Assembly (NCBI RefSeq): GCF_001420695.1
Contig: NZ_LJJB01000010.1
Coordinates: 1,241,114 to 1,305,113, forward strand
DNA length: 64,000 nt
Direction: 5' to 3'
Source: Brevibacillus choshinensis
Lineage (GTDB): Bacteria > Bacillota > Bacilli > Brevibacillales > Brevibacillaceae
The position numbers and the translations under genes were made by a program. Shown one piece after another: positions 54,223-63,489 of the stretch; the stretch's first letter is position 1; the number at the start of each line of letters is the position of its first letter. A model generated the notes under the pieces. The model worked only from the letters and a program-made list of their open reading frames with translations. It searched no databases and was not told the DNA's origin.

Positions 54223-55266
54223 TTACGGGAACACCGGCACGAGTGGCAATCCGGCTTTCTCTGGCAACTGGAACATGACATTCATATTTTGAATCGCTTG
54301 ACCCGCAGCTCCCTTTACCATGTTATCGATAACGGACAACAGAATGACTCTTCCTGTACGTTCATCGACATGTACCGCGATATCGCAGTAGTTGGAGCCG
54401 AGTACTTCTTTTGTATGAGGATGACTCCCAGCTGGACGTACTCTTACAAAAGGCTTATCCGCGTAGGTCGCTTCCAACATCTCCTGAATTTGCTGCTGAG
54501 ACACATCGGCTTCCAGTTGTCCGTATGCCGTCACCAGTATCCCCCGCGTCATCGGAACGAGGTGAGGGGTAAATTGTACGAATGACTCCACCCCGGATTG
54601 CTTCGCCAACTCTTGCTCGATTTCCGGAGTATGCTGATGCTTGGATACTTTGTATGCATGAATACTTTCATTGATCTCACTATAATGAACACCCAGAGAC
54701 ATGCCGCGACCCGCCCCAGATACTCCAGACTTGGCGTCGACGATCCAGCTGCCCGGTTTTACCCATCCGCTCCGCATCATTGGGATCAACGCGAGCAATG
54801 TTGCTGTCGGATAGCATCCAGGGTTGGCTACGAGTGAGGCTCCCGCTACCTGCTCCTGATTCCACTCGGTCAAACCGTACACCGCTTTTTGTACCCATTC
54901 CGCTGGAGCCGGCTCTCGTTTATACCAGCTGCGATAGGCTTCCCCGCTCTCCAAGCGAAAATCTCCGGACAGATCAATGACTTTCGTTCCACCGAGCTCC
55001 ATTAATTGTGGGGAAAGTCCAGCACTTACACCTGCAGGCGTAGCCAGAAAAACAACGTCATTGTCCGCGCTCATGCTCTTTGCGTCGATAGGTGACAAAT
55101 TTGGCAGACCCAGACCGGAGACGTGAGGGAATGTCTTTTCTAACGCATCCCCCTCGGCTGAACTTGAATACAAATTGGCGATTTGAACTTGTGGATGACC
55201 CACCAGTAGGCGTATCAATTCCGCACCGCCGTAACCGGTAGCTCCAACTATCCCGACCCGAATCAT
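54223..55266 (-). CDS. argC: N-acetyl-gamma-glutamyl-phosphate reductase
   Basis: NADPH-dependent reductase, step 3 of arginine synthesis. 347 residues; GIVGATGYGGAELIRLLVGHP nucleotide-binding start, catalytic Cys in LVANPGCYPTATLLAL, and HTPEIEQELA with a conserved His. First gene of argC-argB-argD, behind a promoter with a palindromic ARG box. Confidence 0.98.
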   Translation of the reverse strand: MIRVGIVGATGYGGAELIRLLVGHPQVQIANLYSSSAEGDALEKTFPHVSGLGLPNLSPIDAKSMSADNDVVFLATPAGVSAGLSPQLMELGGTKVIDLSGDFRLESGEAYRSWYKREPAPAEWVQKAVYGLTEWNQEQVAGASLVANPGCYPTATLLALIPMMRSGWVKPGSWIVDAKSGVSGAGRGMSLGVHYSEINESIHAYKVSKHQHTPEIEQELAKQSGVESFVQFTPHLVPMTRGILVTAYGQLEADVSQQQIQEMLEATYADKPFVRVRPAGSHPHTKEVLGSNYCDIAVHVDERTGRVILLSVIDNMVKGAAGQAIQNMNVMFQLPEKAGLPLVPVFP

Positions 55267-55307
55267 AGATCTCTCCCCTTCTCCAATGAATGTTCTGTAT
55301 TTTTATA

Positions 55308-55341
55308 CATGAATAATAATAAAAATTCATGGAGAATACAA
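55308..55341 (-). promoter_or_regulatory. argC promoter with palindromic ARG box
   Basis: Minus strand TTGTAT, 17 bases, TATTAT. Covering the spacer and -10 is a 24-base near-palindrome with arms CATGAAT and ATTCATG (55308-55331), a classical ArgR/AhrC operator; a second half-site (CATGTATAAAAATACA) lies downstream. Confidence 0.8.
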
Positions 55342-55352
55342 CCCTAAAAACC

Positions 55353-55409
55353 TGTAAGAAAACCTTTATCGAGAATTGCTCAAGGATGGGCGACCGCGTT
55401 TAAGCGGAA
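55353..55409. repeat. 57-base dispersed repeat, copy 2
   Basis: About 75 percent identical to 35875-35931 over the whole length without gaps. It lies directly upstream of the argC promoter. To its right are two more dyads, GGAGCG / CGCTCC and ATAAGCG / CGCTTAT, and no gene. Confidence 0.75.
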
Positions 55410-55512
55410 GGCTTTTACCGAAGAGATGCCAGGAGCGGACGCTAAGGTACTCTGACATGCGCTCCAGAATTCATAAGCGTTGCGCTTATAAATTCTTACA
55501 CGTTCAAATACG

Positions 55513-55541
55513 AAAAAGCGCCCGATTATCTCGGACGCTTT
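55513..55541 (-). terminator. Terminator of the cytochrome c gene
   Basis: Stem AAAGCGtCCGA / TCGGgCGCTTT with a loop of about five bases, followed by TTCG on the minus strand. Confidence 0.8.
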
Positions 55542-55557
55542 CCCTTGCCAAACCCGC

Positions 55558-55950
55558 TTATTTCTTATCAGCGAGCCATGCTGCAATGTTTTCAGCATCG
55601 GCACCTTTTACCAAACCTGGGGGCATGGCGCCTTTACCTTTATTCAAGACTTCCAAAATCTGATCTTTGTTCAATTGGGCGCCGACCTTTTGCAGATTCG
55701 GGCCTACTGCACCTTCCAGCGTTTGACCGTGGCAACCTGCGCACGTGTTCTTAAACAGTGCTTCGGCAGTCGCGGCGTCGTAGCTACCCGACGGAGCAGT
55801 CGTGGACGGCGTTCCCGTTGAAGGGTTTTCCGCGGACGGCTGGTTTGCTGGCGGCTGGTTTGCTGGCGGCTGCGTTGTCTTGCCACCACCACAGGCACTT
55901 AGCGAGAATACGAGTACAGCCGCAACCACGGAGAGTGATAAACGTTTCAT
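55558..55950 (-). CDS. Membrane-anchored lipoprotein cytochrome c (c551 type, CccB-like)
   Basis: A 130-residue small cytochrome. The N terminus is a lipoprotein signal with lipobox SLSAC (Cys ~20), then a Pro/Gln/Asn/Ser/Thr linker of about 30 residues with repeated QPPAN, then a class I haem domain: CAGCH (haem ligands), GPNLQKVGAQL, and distal Met in GAMPPG. It resembles B. subtilis CccB, an electron carrier to a terminal oxidase. It is monocistronic. Confidence 0.92.
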   Translation of the reverse strand: MKRLSLSVVAAVLVFSLSACGGGKTTQPPANQPPANQPSAENPSTGTPSTTAPSGSYDAATAEALFKNTCAGCHGQTLEGAVGPNLQKVGAQLNKDQILEVLNKGKGAMPPGLVKGADAENIAAWLADKK

Positions 55951-56032
55951 GGGCTGTTTCCTCCTTTACTAGATAATTCTTCGCTAAGTATGCCTCATGT
56001 GCGCCAAACTCATTCCTCGGGAAAGCAGGAAG

Positions 56033-56302
56033 TTAGGACAAAGGAAATTCCAGAGGGCTCCACTCACGCAGTTCCAAAGTTCGCGCTCCTTCGGCCACTA
56101 CCGGATCAGCTTCTGCCAATTTTCGTGCATCCCCGAGTGACGCTGCTTTGTAAATGACCAGACCGCCTTCCTTATCTGTGAAAGGGCCTGCCATGAACAC
56201 TTTATCCTGCTTGTACAGCTCATTGAGATACTCCAGGTGAGCAGGTCTTACTTTCGCATTCAGTTCTTGGTCGATGATCGGTAAAAACGCAACATACAGC
56301 AT
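56033..56302 (-). CDS. YciI family protein
   Basis: An 89-residue dimeric alpha-beta protein of the YciI/YCII family (ferredoxin-like fold). The conserved His in RPAHLEYLNELYK, FMAGPFTDKEGGLVIY and ADPVVAEGARTLELREW match the family. Its activity is not established; some members are dehalogenase- or isomerase-like. Confidence 0.88.
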   Translation of the reverse strand: MLYVAFLPIIDQELNAKVRPAHLEYLNELYKQDKVFMAGPFTDKEGGLVIYKAASLGDARKLAEADPVVAEGARTLELREWSPLEFPLS

Positions 56303-56423
56303 GTGGCTCTCCCCTTTGAAGGTACTTTTATTTACAACCCTTTTTCCAAGGTACCATTTTGTTGATCAGCCGGTAAACCTTTTTCCTTGCATATCCGACT
56401 GCATTTGGTTTTGGGGTTGTTGT

Positions 56424-56819
56424 TTATTTTCTATCCTTGCCTGGTTCTACGAATTGCAGCAGTTCCCGATCTGGCCCATAGAAGAAAATCGTTCTTCCGC
56501 CATCGAGAGAAGAGTTGGGTTTTTCTGTTTTAAATTCAATCCCTTTTTCTCGATAGTACGCAAGCGCTTCATCGATATTATCTACGGTAAACGCCAAATG
56601 ATTGACGAGTCCTTGCTCAGAGTAATCCCCCATCGGCGTCAAATCGCGGATCAGCTCGATTTCAAAGCCAGGCTGGTTGTCATGAAATAAAAATGTCATT
56701 TCTCGTGTCGGTCCTTGACCTCTGAGTCGTACCTGGTAGCCAAACATTTCTTGGTAAAACGCAATGGATCTGTCCATATCGGTTACAATCATGGCTACAT
56801 GCTCAGCTTTTCTAATCAT
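56424..56819 (-). CDS. VOC family (glyoxalase-like) protein
   Basis: A 131-residue vicinal-oxygen-chelate protein with two beta-alpha-beta3 modules: EHVAMIVTDMDRSIAFYQEMFGY and NHLAFTVDNIDEALAYYREKG, with metal ligands His (7) and His (~75) and Glu in GRTIFFYGPDRELLQFVE. Closest in look to lactoylglutathione-lyase-like or methylmalonyl-CoA-epimerase-like enzymes; substrate unknown. Confidence 0.88.
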   Translation of the reverse strand: MIRKAEHVAMIVTDMDRSIAFYQEMFGYQVRLRGQGPTREMTFLFHDNQPGFEIELIRDLTPMGDYSEQGLVNHLAFTVDNIDEALAYYREKGIEFKTEKPNSSLDGGRTIFFYGPDRELLQFVEPGKDRK

Positions 56820-56892
56820 ATCCTTCTCTCCTCCTCGACGCTTCTCCGTTTGATTCGAATTTTATCATTTGCCCCCCATACATGTGTACAAA

Positions 56893-56921
56893 GAAAAAAC
56901 GGCATGGATAACCCATGCCGT
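56893..56921 (-). terminator. Terminator of prfB
   Basis: Stem ACGGCATGG / CCATGCCGT with a five-base loop, then TTTTTTC on the minus strand. Confidence 0.9.
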
Positions 56922-56935
56922 CGTTGTCCTATTCA

Positions 56936-58049
56936 TTATCGATTGATCTGTGCTCTCAAGTAAGCGTCAATGAACACGTCGATTTCCCCGTCCATAACCG
57001 CTTGCACGTTGCCCATCTCCACGTTGGTGCGGTGGTCTTTGACCAGGCTGTACGGGTGAAAGACGTACGAACGAATTTGGCTGCCCCAGGCGATGTCCTT
57101 TTGTTCGCCCTGTATAGCTGCCATTGTTTTCTCCTGCTCCTCGCGTTTGCGTTCAAACAATCGCGCTGTCAGCATTTTCATAGCACGCTCTCGGTTTTTG
57201 ATCTGTGAGCGCTCTGTTTGACACGTCACGACAATTCCAGAAGGCAAGTGAGTAATCCGGACAGCGGAGTCGGTCGTGTTGATGTGCTGACCACCTGCAC
57301 CACTGGAACGATACGTATCAATCTTGAGATCTTCCGTCCGAATGTCGACCGAATTATCGTCTTCAATCTCTGGCAGGACGTTGCAGGAGACAAAGGAAGT
57401 ATGACGACGTCCGGAAGCATCGAACGGCGATATCCGTACGAGTCGGTGGACCCCCTTTTCTGATTTTAGGTACCCGTACGCATTATGGCCTTTGATCAAA
57501 AGCGTCACGCTTTTTACTCCCGCTTCGTCTCCCGGCAGATAATCCAAGGTTTCCACTTTAAAGCCTTTGGCATCGCCCCAGCGTGTATACATGCGCAGAA
57601 GCATTGATGCCCAATCCTGAGATTCCGTACCACCCGCGCCAGGGTGCAGCTCCAGGATCGCATTGTTCTTATCGTACTGATCGCTCAGCAAGAGTTCCAG
57701 CTCAAAGCTCTCAAATGCTTTTTTCAGCTCTTGAGTACTGTCGTACACATCCTGAATGAGGGATTGATCTCCTTCTTCGATGACCAGCTCGAGCATCAAT
57801 TGCAGGTCTTCGTATTGGGAATCAAGCTTGCCCATCGTCTCCACGAGGCTTCTCACGGCGTTCAGTTCACTGATTGTTTGTTGCGCAGCATCGTTGTCAT
57901 CCCAGAAGTCGGGTGCCAGCATGCGTTCATCTAGTTCACCGATCCGCTCCTCTTTTACAGGGAGGTCAAAGAGACCCCCTGATATCTGCTAAACGCTTAG
58001 CCATACTGGACATCTCTTGTTTGATGTCCGCAATATCGATTAATGCCAT
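56936..58049 (-). CDS. prfB: Peptide chain release factor 2, with programmed +1 frameshift
   Basis: Releases peptides at UGA and UAA. The gene is in two frames: 27 codons from the ATG at 58049 ([13 protein letters not shown] ...) end in CTT TGA at 57968-57966, and a +1 shift at CTTTGAC continues into the main frame ([16 protein letters not shown]) for a product of about 370 residues. AGGGGG sits the usual few bases before the slip. The main part has the anticodon-like SPF motif (RISPFDASG) and the catalytic GGQ ([13 protein letters not shown]). The internal UGA makes the factor control its own synthesis. It has its own promoter at 58085-58112. Confidence 0.97.
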
Positions 58050-58084
58050 GTTGCGAATCACCTTCTCTTCTGTAAGCTATGTTT

Positions 58085-58112
58085 ATTGTATCGTAATTTG
58101 CCAGATCCGCAA
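58085..58112 (-). promoter_or_regulatory. Putative prfB promoter
   Basis: Minus strand TTGCGG, 16 bases, TACAAT, about 36 bases before the prfB ATG; AAGGTGAT serves as ribosome site. Confidence 0.5.
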
Positions 58113-58165
58113 CCAGACAGAGTGCCAGGCTGGGCGAAGGTGATCTATTTATTATACTTGCCCTT

Positions 58166-58633
58166 TCAAAATGAGGTCAGATTTGGTGGTGAGGGTGACG
58201 ATCTGAAGTCTCGGATTTCGCGAGAGGGTGTTCCTTTCACTTGGGCGGCACTGACGAGCGTCAGATGCGAGCCACGTGAATCAATCGTTCGCTTACGAAC
58301 CTTTGTATTTTTATTCACTTTTTTGTATTTATTATTCACTTCTGTGATTCCTTCTCTTTTCCCCTTATCAATCAACGACTTGGGATCTACGACAAATGCG
58401 TTCATCCATAGCGTCTGCGGTATTTCCGATACGAGACGCTCTTCTGGAAAGACCGGATCTCGTGCTGTGAATACTTCCAATTGGGTCTCATTTGCTTTTC
58501 CTTTATCTCCGTTGATAATTTGAATGGATCTATTTTCTTTTCCGACTCTCAGCACTGCTTTCAAAGTAACTGCAATTCGTTCCAGGATGCTTATTGCTTG
58601 TATGCCCATCACGTTGACTGTCGTCTTCATCAT
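58166..58633 (-). CDS. Hypothetical protein between secA and prfB
   Basis: A 155-codon frame with a plausible ribosome site (GGGGGA before two ATGs). I do not recognise the product. Its first ~100 residues look protein-like (VNVMGIQAISILERIAVTLK, PVFPEERLVSEIPQTLW), while the last ~50 are basic and low in hydrophobic residues (KVRKRTIDSRG ... RSSPSPPNL), so the end may be a run-on or read into a repeat. No signal peptide or membrane segment. The secA-prfB gap is where the host often has no gene. Confidence 0.45.
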   Translation of the reverse strand: MMKTTVNVMGIQAISILERIAVTLKAVLRVGKENRSIQIINGDKGKANETQLEVFTARDPVFPEERLVSEIPQTLWMNAFVVDPKSLIDKGKREGITEVNNKYKKVNKNTKVRKRTIDSRGSHLTLVSAAQVKGTPSREIRDFRSSPSPPNLTSF

Positions 58634-58812
58634 TCATTCCCCCGTCATCGTGTATTTGGAAAAAGTGTTGTACTTACGATTCTATGTTTTTTTCAAATCA
58701 TTTCCACTAGAATCGTTCGATGGCATTTTCCAGTGTTAGACAAATCGACGCGACTATGCCGACGAGGAACACAGGAAAGGGACGAACGCTGTCTACGCAA
58801 AAGGAATCAACA

Positions 58813-58860
58813 AGAAAAAAAACATCCCTTCCAACAGCTCTCGCTGCCAGAAGGGATGTT
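58813..58860 (-). terminator. Terminator of secA
   Basis: Stem AACATCCCTTC / GAAGGGATGTT, 18-base loop with inner pairs, then a run of eight T on the minus strand. Confidence 0.92.
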
Positions 58861-58877
58861 TGACGCATCATGCGTTT

Positions 58878-61397
58878 TTAATTGCGTTTATTGTTGCGGC
58901 GGCGCTCCTGCTCTTGGGCACGGCGTTGTGCGCGGTTTTTCGGATCTGCGTCACCGGAAGTGTCTTCGTCCGGGCGCTCGGAAGGTCCAGAGGTCTGCAA
59001 TTGATCTGGATCCATACCTTGACCGCGGATTACATCCTGACGCTCCAGGTTTTGGCTGACTTCTGCTTTCATGATGTACATAGCCACTTCTTCTTCAACA
59101 GAAGCAACCATGGACTGGAACATTTCGTAGCCTTCAAACTGGTATTCACGCAACGGATCGTTTTGACCGTAGGCGCGCAGGTGAATCCCTTGGCGCAGCT
59201 GATCCATCGCATCGATGTGATCCATCCACTTGCTGTCCACCGCACGCAGGATAACCACTTTTTCAAATTCGCGAATCATATCGCCAATCTCAGCTTCACG
59301 CTGTGCGTACTGCTTGGAGACTTCGCTTTTCAACAGTTCCATAATTTCTTCCGCTTCTTTGCCTTTCAGCATTTTTGCGGTAATGGTTTCTTCATGCAGG
59401 AACATATTGTTGGCTGCATCCGCCAGAGCTTGCAGATCCCAATCCTCTGGTACCTCTTCTTTTGGACAATGCAGCTCGACGTTGCGTTCCAACACGCTGT
59501 TTAGCATGCTCAGTGCAATCGCGCTCAGGTCTTCCTGCTCTAGAATGTCGCGGCGCTGCTTGTAGATAACCAGACGCTGCTGGTTCATGACATCGTCGTA
59601 CTGGAGTACGCCTTTACGAGCGTCGAAGTTGGAGCCCTCTACCCGTTTCTGAGCAGATTCGACAGCACGTGTAACGAGACGGCTCTCAATCGGCATATCT
59701 TCTTCCATACCGAGACGGTCCATCATATTCATGATATTGTCAGCACCAAAGCGGCGCATCAGCTCATCCTGCATGGAGAGGAAGAACTGGGAAGAACCAG
59801 GGTCCCCTTGACGGCCAGAACGACCGCGCAGCTGATTGTCAATCCGACGGCTCTCGTGACGCTCTGTACCGATGATGTGCAAGCCACCCAGATCGGCTAC
59901 GCCTTCACCCAGCTGGATGTCCGTACCACGACCCGCCATGTTCGTCGCGATCGTAACCGCTCCATATTGACCAGCACGTGCCACGATCTCCGCCTCACGC
60001 TCATGCTGTTTCGCATTCAAGACGTTGTGTGGAACGCCTTTTTGCTTCAGCATTTGAGACAGGCGTTCGGAGTTTTCGATCGAAATGGTACCCACCAGAA
60101 TCGGTTGACCTTTTTTGTGACGCTCCACAATGTCGTTTACAACCGCGCGATACTTGGCCGCTTCGGTTTTGAATACCAAGTCTGGCAGATCCAAACGAGC
60201 CACTGGCTTGTTCGTAGGAATCACGACAACATCGAGTCCGTAAATCTTTTTGAATTCTTCTTCTTCTGTTTTCGCCGTACCGGTCATACCGGACAGCTTT
60301 TGGTACATACGGAAGTAGTTTTGCAGTGTAATCGTAGCCAGCGTCATGCTCTCGCTCTGAACGCGCAGACCTTCTTTGGCTTCAATCGCCTGGTGCAATC
60401 CATCGCTGTAACGACGACCTACCATCAGACGGCCCGTAAATTCATCGACGATCACGACTTCGCCTTCCTGAACCACGTAGTCTACATCGAGCTTGAACAG
60501 GACTTGTGCTTTCAGTGCTGCCGTAATGTGATGGTTCAGGGTCATATGCGCGGTATCGTACAAGTTTTCGACATTGAATGCTTGTTCTACCTTGCTCACG
60601 CCGTCATCGGTCAAGGAAACGATCTTCAGCTTTTCATCGATCGTGAAATCTTTTTCCAGCTCCAAACGTTTTACAAAGTGGGAGCAGATGTAATATAGCT
60701 CTGTCGATTTATTTGCAGAACCAGAAATGATCAACGGCGTACGCGCTTCGTCGATCAAGATGCTGTCTACCTCGTCAATGATTGCGTAGAAAAGTGGACG
60801 CTGTACCATTTGCTCCTTGTACAGCACCATGTTGTCACGCAGGTAGTCGAAACCAAATTCGTTGTTGGTTCCGTAAGTAATGTCGCACGCGTATGCTTCG
60901 CGTTTTTCTTCTGCGTTTAATCCGTTCTTGTTCAGACCCACAGTGAGTCCCAAGAAGTTGTAGAGCTGACCCATGATGGTCGAGTCGCGCTCCGCCAAGT
61001 ATTCGTTCACAGTAACGACGTGAACCCCTTTTCCCTGCAAAGCATTGAGATAAGTGGCCAGTGTCGCTACCAGCGTTTTACCTTCACCAGTCTTCATCTC
61101 GGAGATGCGTCCTTCTTGCAGGACCATACCACCGATGAGCTGAACGTCAAAGTGCCTCATACCGAGAACCCGCTTGGATGCTTCCCGAACGACGGCAAAC
61201 GCTTCATTCAAAATTTTGTCCAGATCTTCTCCCTTTTGCAGGCGGGCTTTGAATTCTTCAGTCTTCTCCCGCAGCTGCTCATCGGAGAGTGCCGCTATGC
61301 CTGTCTCCAGCGCATTAATCGCTTCCACGCGCTTAAACATTTTTTTGACTTCGCGCTCATTGCTATCGCCAAAGATCTTTTTAACGAGTCCTAACAT
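58878..61397 (-). CDS. secA: Preprotein translocase ATPase SecA
   Basis: The motor of Sec export, 839 residues. Nucleotide site 1 has [18 protein letters not shown] and the [19 protein letters not shown] box; the preprotein cross-linking domain follows; helicase motif [18 protein letters not shown] and GRGTDIQLG are intact. The C terminus is basic ([19 protein letters not shown]) and lacks the CxCxSGKKYKxC zinc motif that ends most SecA proteins, including B. subtilis SecA at nearly the same length. A strong terminator follows, so it is not cotranscribed with prfB. Confidence 0.98.
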   Translation of the reverse strand: MLGLVKKIFGDSNEREVKKMFKRVEAINALETGIAALSDEQLREKTEEFKARLQKGEDLDKILNEAFAVVREASKRVLGMRHFDVQLIGGMVLQEGRISEMKTGEGKTLVATLATYLNALQGKGVHVVTVNEYLAERDSTIMGQLYNFLGLTVGLNKNGLNAEEKREAYACDITYGTNNEFGFDYLRDNMVLYKEQMVQRPLFYAIIDEVDSILIDEARTPLIISGSANKSTELYYICSHFVKRLELEKDFTIDEKLKIVSLTDDGVSKVEQAFNVENLYDTAHMTLNHHITAALKAQVLFKLDVDYVVQEGEVVIVDEFTGRLMVGRRYSDGLHQAIEAKEGLRVQSESMTLATITLQNYFRMYQKLSGMTGTAKTEEEEFKKIYGLDVVVIPTNKPVARLDLPDLVFKTEAAKYRAVVNDIVERHKKGQPILVGTISIENSERLSQMLKQKGVPHNVLNAKQHEREAEIVARAGQYGAVTIATNMAGRGTDIQLGEGVADLGGLHIIGTERHESRRIDNQLRGRSGRQGDPGSSQFFLSMQDELMRRFGADNIMNMMDRLGMEEDMPIESRLVTRAVESAQKRVEGSNFDARKGVLQYDDVMNQQRLVIYKQRRDILEQEDLSAIALSMLNSVLERNVELHCPKEEVPEDWDLQALADAANNMFLHEETITAKMLKGKEAEEIMELLKSEVSKQYAQREAEIGDMIREFEKVVILRAVDSKWMDHIDAMDQLRQGIHLRAYGQNDPLREYQFEGYEMFQSMVASVEEEVAMYIMKAEVSQNLERQDVIRGQGMDPDQLQTSGPSERPDEDTSGDADPKNRAQRRAQEQERRRNNKRN

Positions 61398-61450
61398 GAG
61401 GACACCCCTTCCATATGCTCACAAGAAGCGGCAATACCCTGCCCCTTCAT
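61391..61450 (-). CDS. Short upstream reading frame overlapping the secA start
   Basis: A 19-codon frame ([10 protein letters not shown] ... SSC) beginning at the ATG at 61450 behind GTGGAG. Its TAG stop lies just inside secA (TCATGTTAG), so ribosomes ending here could restart at secA. Whether it is translated is unknown; it may be chance. Confidence 0.25.
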   Translation of the reverse strand: MKGQGIAASCEHMEGVSSC

Positions 61451-61550
61451 GAGAGTGCTCCACATATCCCCAAATAGGGATACAGATTCTCCGAAAATAA
61501 ACTCTCTCTAAAAATCTATTTTAACAAATCATTTCACATCTACACAAGTA

Positions 61551-61578
61551 AAGGGAGTTGCCAAATAGCAACTCCCTA
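61551..61578 (-). terminator. Hairpin after hpf
   Basis: Perfect stem GGGAGTTGC / GCAACTCCC with a six-base loop, followed by only TTTA on the minus strand; a modest terminator. Confidence 0.6.
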
Positions 61579-61610
61579 GTCTTATACGAGTGATAGGCTA
61601 TAAAGTTTCG

Positions 61611-62171
61611 TTATTTTGGTTCAATCAAACCATAGCGGCCATCATTACGGCGGTACACCACGCTTACATCGTTGGTGTCGCTATTTTGGAAGACAAAGAA
61701 GTTATGTCCCAGCATATCCATCTGCATGACTGCTTCGTGAGTATCCATTGGTTTTAGATCAAATCGTTTGGTACGGACGATGTCGATGTCCACATCTTCC
61801 TCATCGCTCTCTTCAGCAAGCGCCACTGCGACTGGTTGACTATCACGTCCAGCGACCTTACTAGTAGAATCGATTCTCAATTTTCGCATCAGTTTCGTTT
61901 TGTGCTTGCGAATTTGACGCTCCAGTTTTTCTACCACCAGATCGATAGCAGCATACATGTCCTCGTGTGTTTCCTCTGCCCGGATAATGACCCCGCCAAG
62001 TGGGATCGTTACCTCGATCGTGCCCTCTGCCCGATGAACGCGCATCGTTACTTGTGCATCGGTAGGCTGTGGTGTTTCAAAATATTTTTCGAGACGGCCG
62101 ACTTTCTTTTCCACATACTCTCTAAGTGCAGCGGTGACTTGAATGTTTTCTCCACGAATGTTAAATTTCAT
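61611..62171 (-). CDS. hpf: Ribosome hibernation promoting factor, long form
   Basis: A 186-residue long HPF that pairs 70S ribosomes into inactive 100S dimers. The N domain (1-~100) has MKFNIRGENIQVTAALREYVEKKVGRLEKYF, the conserved dimer-inducing C domain (~130-186) has RTKRFDLKPMDTHEAVMQMDMLGHNFFVF and VVYRRNDGRYGLIEPK. The ATG at 62171 has GGAGG before it; the longer frame does not. A SigH promoter precedes it, in line with stationary-phase expression. Confidence 0.97.
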   Translation of the reverse strand: MKFNIRGENIQVTAALREYVEKKVGRLEKYFETPQPTDAQVTMRVHRAEGTIEVTIPLGGVIIRAEETHEDMYAAIDLVVEKLERQIRKHKTKLMRKLRIDSTSKVAGRDSQPVAVALAEESDEEDVDIDIVRTKRFDLKPMDTHEAVMQMDMLGHNFFVFQNSDTNDVSVVYRRNDGRYGLIEPK

Positions 62172-62200
62172 GGTTCCAACCTCCTTCCGTCTATTTAAAG

Positions 62201-62229
62201 ATATTCGCCGCAAATGTAAATAATCCTCC
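62201..62229 (-). promoter_or_regulatory. SigH promoter of hpf
   Basis: Minus strand GGAGGATTA, 11 bases, GGCGAATAT, matching the SigH consensus RnAGGAwWW-N11-RnnGAATwW at every fixed position. In B. subtilis the hpf homologue yvyD is known to use SigH and SigB. Confidence 0.8.
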
Positions 62230-62383
62230 TATTTCTCTTCAAAAAAACGATACTAAATTTTTACAAACAAACAACAATCGACAGAATTTTACCAATACTT
62301 ACTAGTTTCCCTATGATATAATACCCTAGTAGTCACTCACTCAACCATATTCCGCGGTCGTATATCGCACAGGAGGAATCCTC

Positions 62384-63436
62384 ATGCCAGAGGTGAAACC
62401 TTCCCTTTCTATTATCGGAACAACACTCGCACAAGACGTATACAATGAGTACGGCCTGCTGCTCTTGCCTACTGGAGCACAATTACATCAGAGTGATATA
62501 CGGCTACTAGAAGCCCATCAAGTCAATAAGGTCCATATCGCGGCTACCCATGAAGCGCCCGAGATGCCCACACCCATTCTTCATTGGAACGAAGCGCAAG
62601 CCGCACGCGAATACGTGATGGCTGTACAGCAAACGGAGGGATTGTTCAAGCAGATCGCTTCCGGTTCGACCCCGCCTTTAAAGCAATTTAATGATGCGTT
62701 TTACCCCTTACTGGATCAAGTGCTTCAGCGTTGGGGATTTCTTCGCTTCATATACATAAAGGAAGGCACTGATAACTATACGTATCGTCATTCTCTCAAT
62801 GTCGGTATAGTTGCTGCACTAATCGGCAAGATTATGGGGAAATCCGAGCAAGAGATCTATCTTCTGGGACAAATCGGATTGCTGCATGATGTAGGCAAAA
62901 TGATGATTCCGGATGAGCTTCTTTCCAAACCGGGGCATTTGACGGACGAAGAGTACACCATTATGAAGCGTCACACACAATACGGGGACCAATTGCTCCG
63001 ATCCATGGAAGATGCTGACGAGCTGATGGCATTGTGTGCATTGCTTCATCATGAACGCTTGGACGGCACTGGCTATCCGGAAGGTCGCACGAAAGATACG
63101 ATCCCTTTTGAATGCCAGATTATTAGCGTGGCCGATGTTTTTGATGCCATTTGCACAGATCGGGTCTATCGAAGAGGATCATCCCCTTTTGAGGCTGCCA
63201 ACGTTTTGTGGGAGCAAGCCTGCACGGGAAAATTGAATCCTTTAATCGTCTCCCGCTTCATACACTACATCGTTCTGTTGTACGTCGGTTCCAAAGCCGT
63301 TCTCAACAGTGGCGACGATGTGGAAATCATCATGATCCATAATGACGAGCCAATGAGGCCTCTCGTACGGCGCGGCGAGCAATTCCTCGATTTGCGCCAG
63401 CATCGCCATCTACGCATCCAGAAAATGATCAGTTAA
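62384..63436 (+). CDS. Soluble HD-GYP domain protein, probable c-di-GMP phosphodiesterase
   Basis: A 350-residue cytoplasmic protein. Residues ~1-60 form a small N-terminal domain common before HD-GYP (LAQDVYNEYGLLLLPTGAQLHQSDIRLLEAHQVNKV); the catalytic part (~130-330) has HSLNV, LLHDVGKMMIPDELL (His168-Asp169), LLHHERLDGTGYPEG and VADVFDAICTDRVYR. All metal ligands are present. It is monocistronic behind AGGAGG and an extended -10 (TGATATAAT at 62314-62322). Confidence 0.92.
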   Translation: MPEVKPSLSIIGTTLAQDVYNEYGLLLLPTGAQLHQSDIRLLEAHQVNKVHIAATHEAPEMPTPILHWNEAQAAREYVMAVQQTEGLFKQIASGSTPPLKQFNDAFYPLLDQVLQRWGFLRFIYIKEGTDNYTYRHSLNVGIVAALIGKIMGKSEQEIYLLGQIGLLHDVGKMMIPDELLSKPGHLTDEEYTIMKRHTQYGDQLLRSMEDADELMALCALLHHERLDGTGYPEGRTKDTIPFECQIISVADVFDAICTDRVYRRGSSPFEAANVLWEQACTGKLNPLIVSRFIHYIVLLYVGSKAVLNSGDDVEIIMIHNDEPMRPLVRRGEQFLDLRQHRHLRIQKMIS

Positions 63437-63442
63437 CATACC

Positions 63443-63479
63443 AATCCCCCTGTACCCGTTTCATTGGGCAAGGGGGATT
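63443..63479. terminator. Terminator between the HD-GYP and cold-shock genes
   Basis: Stem AATCCCCCT / AGGGGGATT with an inner pair of arms (ACCC / GGG). Not followed by a long T run on either side, but placed between converging genes. Confidence 0.7.
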
Positions 63480-63489
63480 TCATGTTTTT

